This document shows, in pieces, positions 63,011-64,000 of a stretch of DNA of 64,000 nt. Source of the DNA: DATHTK01 sp035463295. GTDB taxonomy: Bacteria > Actinomycetota > Rubrobacteria > Rubrobacterales > Rubrobacteraceae. Below the pieces are notes generated by a model. It saw only the letters and a program-made list of their open reading frames with translations. It was not told where the DNA came from and ran no database searches. The stretch lies in the NCBI GenBank assembly GCA_035463295.1, contig DATHTK010000036.1, positions 1 to 64,000 of the forward strand. Direction: 5' to 3'. A program made the translations under genes and the position numbers. How positions within the stretch are numbered: position 1 is the stretch's first letter; each line of letters begins with the position of its first letter.

Positions 63011-64000
63011 ATGAGCGTGCGCGAGGGAAGTGTTATCGAGCGAGGATCGAGGGTAGCGCGGCTTGCGGTGATCGGGATCTTCGCTCTCAACGGCTTCGCG
63101 TTCGCGAGCTGGGTGGTGAGGCTTCCGGCGGTCCAGGAGAAGTTGGGGATTGGGGAGGCTTTGCTCGGTGCGGCGTTGCTTGGCGCGGCCGCAGGGTCGC
63201 TCGTGTCGATGCCGGCGACGGGCTGGCTCGTGAGCCGGTTCGGCAGCCGGCCGGTGGTCGGGGTGACGGCGTTGCTGCTCCCTGTGGTGCTGGTGCTCCT
63301 GGCGCTGGCCCCCGATTTTTCGCTGTTCGTCGCGGCGCTGTTCTTCGCCGGGGCCTGTGTAGGGGCACTGGACGTTTCGATGAACGCGCAGGCTGTTGCG
63401 GTGGAGAAAGAGTACCGGCGGCCGATCATGTCCTCCTTTCATGCGGCGTTCAGCTTCGGAGGGCTTGCGGGGGCGGCGGGCGGCGGGCTCGTGGCGGCTG
63501 CGGGCGTCGGTGTCCTCGCGCACCTCTCCGGGGTGGCGGTGCTGGCCGTAGTCGCGGGCCTCGTCTTCTTGCGGGGGATGCTACCTGCGGAGGCCGACGC
63601 CGAGGCGGGTGGGGAGGGGCCGGTCTTCGTGCGGCCGACGCGGGCGCTCCTGGGGCTCGGGGCGATCGCCTTCTGCGTCCTTCTCGGGGAGGGGGCGATG
63701 GCTGACTGGAGCGCCGTCTATCTGGAGAGGACGCTCGGGACGGGACCGGGCTTCGCGGCGGCCGGGTACGCGGCGTTCTCGCTCACGATGGCGGTCGGGC
63801 GTCTCAGCGGGGACCGGCTCACCGAGCGGATCGGACCCGCCCGACTCGTGCGGGTGGGGGCGGCGGTGGCCGCCGTCGGGCTCGGGGTCTCGCTCGCGGT
63901 GGCGGAACCGGTCTTCGCGCTCGTCGGCTTCGCGGCGGCGGGGGCGGGGTTCTCGATCATCTTCCCCGCGGCCCTGAGCGCGGCGGGGCATCGGGAGGAG
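63011..64000 (+). CDS. MFS transporter, YbjJ-like (right-edge truncated)
   Basis: The frame runs open to the window edge, 330 codons. The N-terminus MSVREGSVIERGSRVARLAV enters helix 1 FALNGFAFASWVVRLPAVQ, then LGAAAGSLVSMPATGWLVSRFG with a motif A-like loop, and ALDVSMNAQAVAVEKEYRRPIMSSFHAAFSF in pieces. This is the YbjJ-like branch of the major facilitator superfamily. A LacI-type operator overlaps its leader. Sugar or sugar-analogue transport is suggested by the regulator, not by the protein sequence itself. The C-terminus lies outside. Confidence 0.85.
   Translation, partial: MSVREGSVIERGSRVARLAVIGIFALNGFAFASWVVRLPAVQEKLGIGEALLGAALLGAAAGSLVSMPATGWLVSRFGSRPVVGVTALLLPVVLVLLALAPDFSLFVAALFFAGACVGALDVSMNAQAVAVEKEYRRPIMSSFHAAFSFGGLAGAAGGGLVAAAGVGVLAHLSGVAVLAVVAGLVFLRGMLPAEADAEAGGEGPVFVRPTRALLGLGAIAFCVLLGEGAMADWSAVYLERTLGTGPGFAAAGYAAFSLTMAVGRLSGDRLTERIGPARLVRVGAAVAAVGLGVSLAVAEPVFALVGFAAAGAGFSIIFPAALSAAGHREE

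Overview
The window is high-GC DNA (roughly two-thirds G+C by eye), densely coded on both strands, with many GTG and TTG starts and 1-4 nt start/stop overlaps. The gene content points to Actinomycetota: a GlgE / TreS-maltokinase pathway, an F420-dependent LLM oxidoreductase, a DUF3105 lipoprotein, Ino1 and an SRAP peptidase. The mix of trehalose and inositol solute genes with RtcB/archease and YbdK-type ligases looks most like Rubrobacter or a close relative. That assignment is an inference from content; no rRNA gene is present to confirm it.

Layout. 1-9.6 kb: mixed housekeeping genes (ornithine cyclodeaminase family, SDR, SGNH lipoprotein, AbrB-type membrane protein, glucosaminidase, inositol monophosphatase, BNR-repeat protein, DsrE, CynX-like MFS) ending in a frameshifted SDR pseudogene. 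9.8-18.7 kb: a KDPG aldolase, then a GntR-led run of kinase (LicA/choline kinase-like), EutH, FAD/GcvT demethylating dehydrogenase, histidine phosphatase, GCS2-type ligase and universal stress protein. This run is the best candidate for an undescribed amine-handling system. 18.7-29.7 kb: MBL hydrolase, RraA, a MerR regulator with two MFS exporters, a VOC/flavoprotein pair, YbdK ligase, AcuC-type deacetylase, alpha/beta hydrolase and methyltransferase. 30-33.3 kb: archease, RtcB, phosphoribosyltransferase and dienelactone hydrolase-like protein, apparently one transcript. 33.4-43.9 kb: LLM oxidoreductase, Ino1, SRAP, PsuG-PsuK, DUF3105 lipoprotein, a structured gene-free stretch, TrpB2, S9 peptidase and a TPR-like protein. 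44-47.4 kb: RlpA-like protein, two tandem cNMP-binding proteins, a ribbon-helix-helix remnant, hemolysin III, a small protein and a rubredoxin-like protein.

47.4-62.9 kb is one co-directional alpha-glucan/trehalose block: glgE, a treS-maltokinase fusion, glgB, glgX, a drastically shortened treZ, treY and a GH13 alpha-glucosidase, with a convergent LacI regulator and, beyond it, a divergent MFS gene cut by the right edge. The block can convert trehalose to maltose, phosphorylate it, polymerise it with GlgE, branch it with GlgB and debranch it with GlgX. The TreY-TreZ route appears broken, because TreZ has lost its catalytic barrel while its translational coupling to treY survives.

Most calls rest on recognised protein motifs and are firm at family level; substrates are mostly inferred. 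Regulatory sites are visual calls on palindromes and hexamers. No tRNA, rRNA, CRISPR array or insertion sequence was seen.
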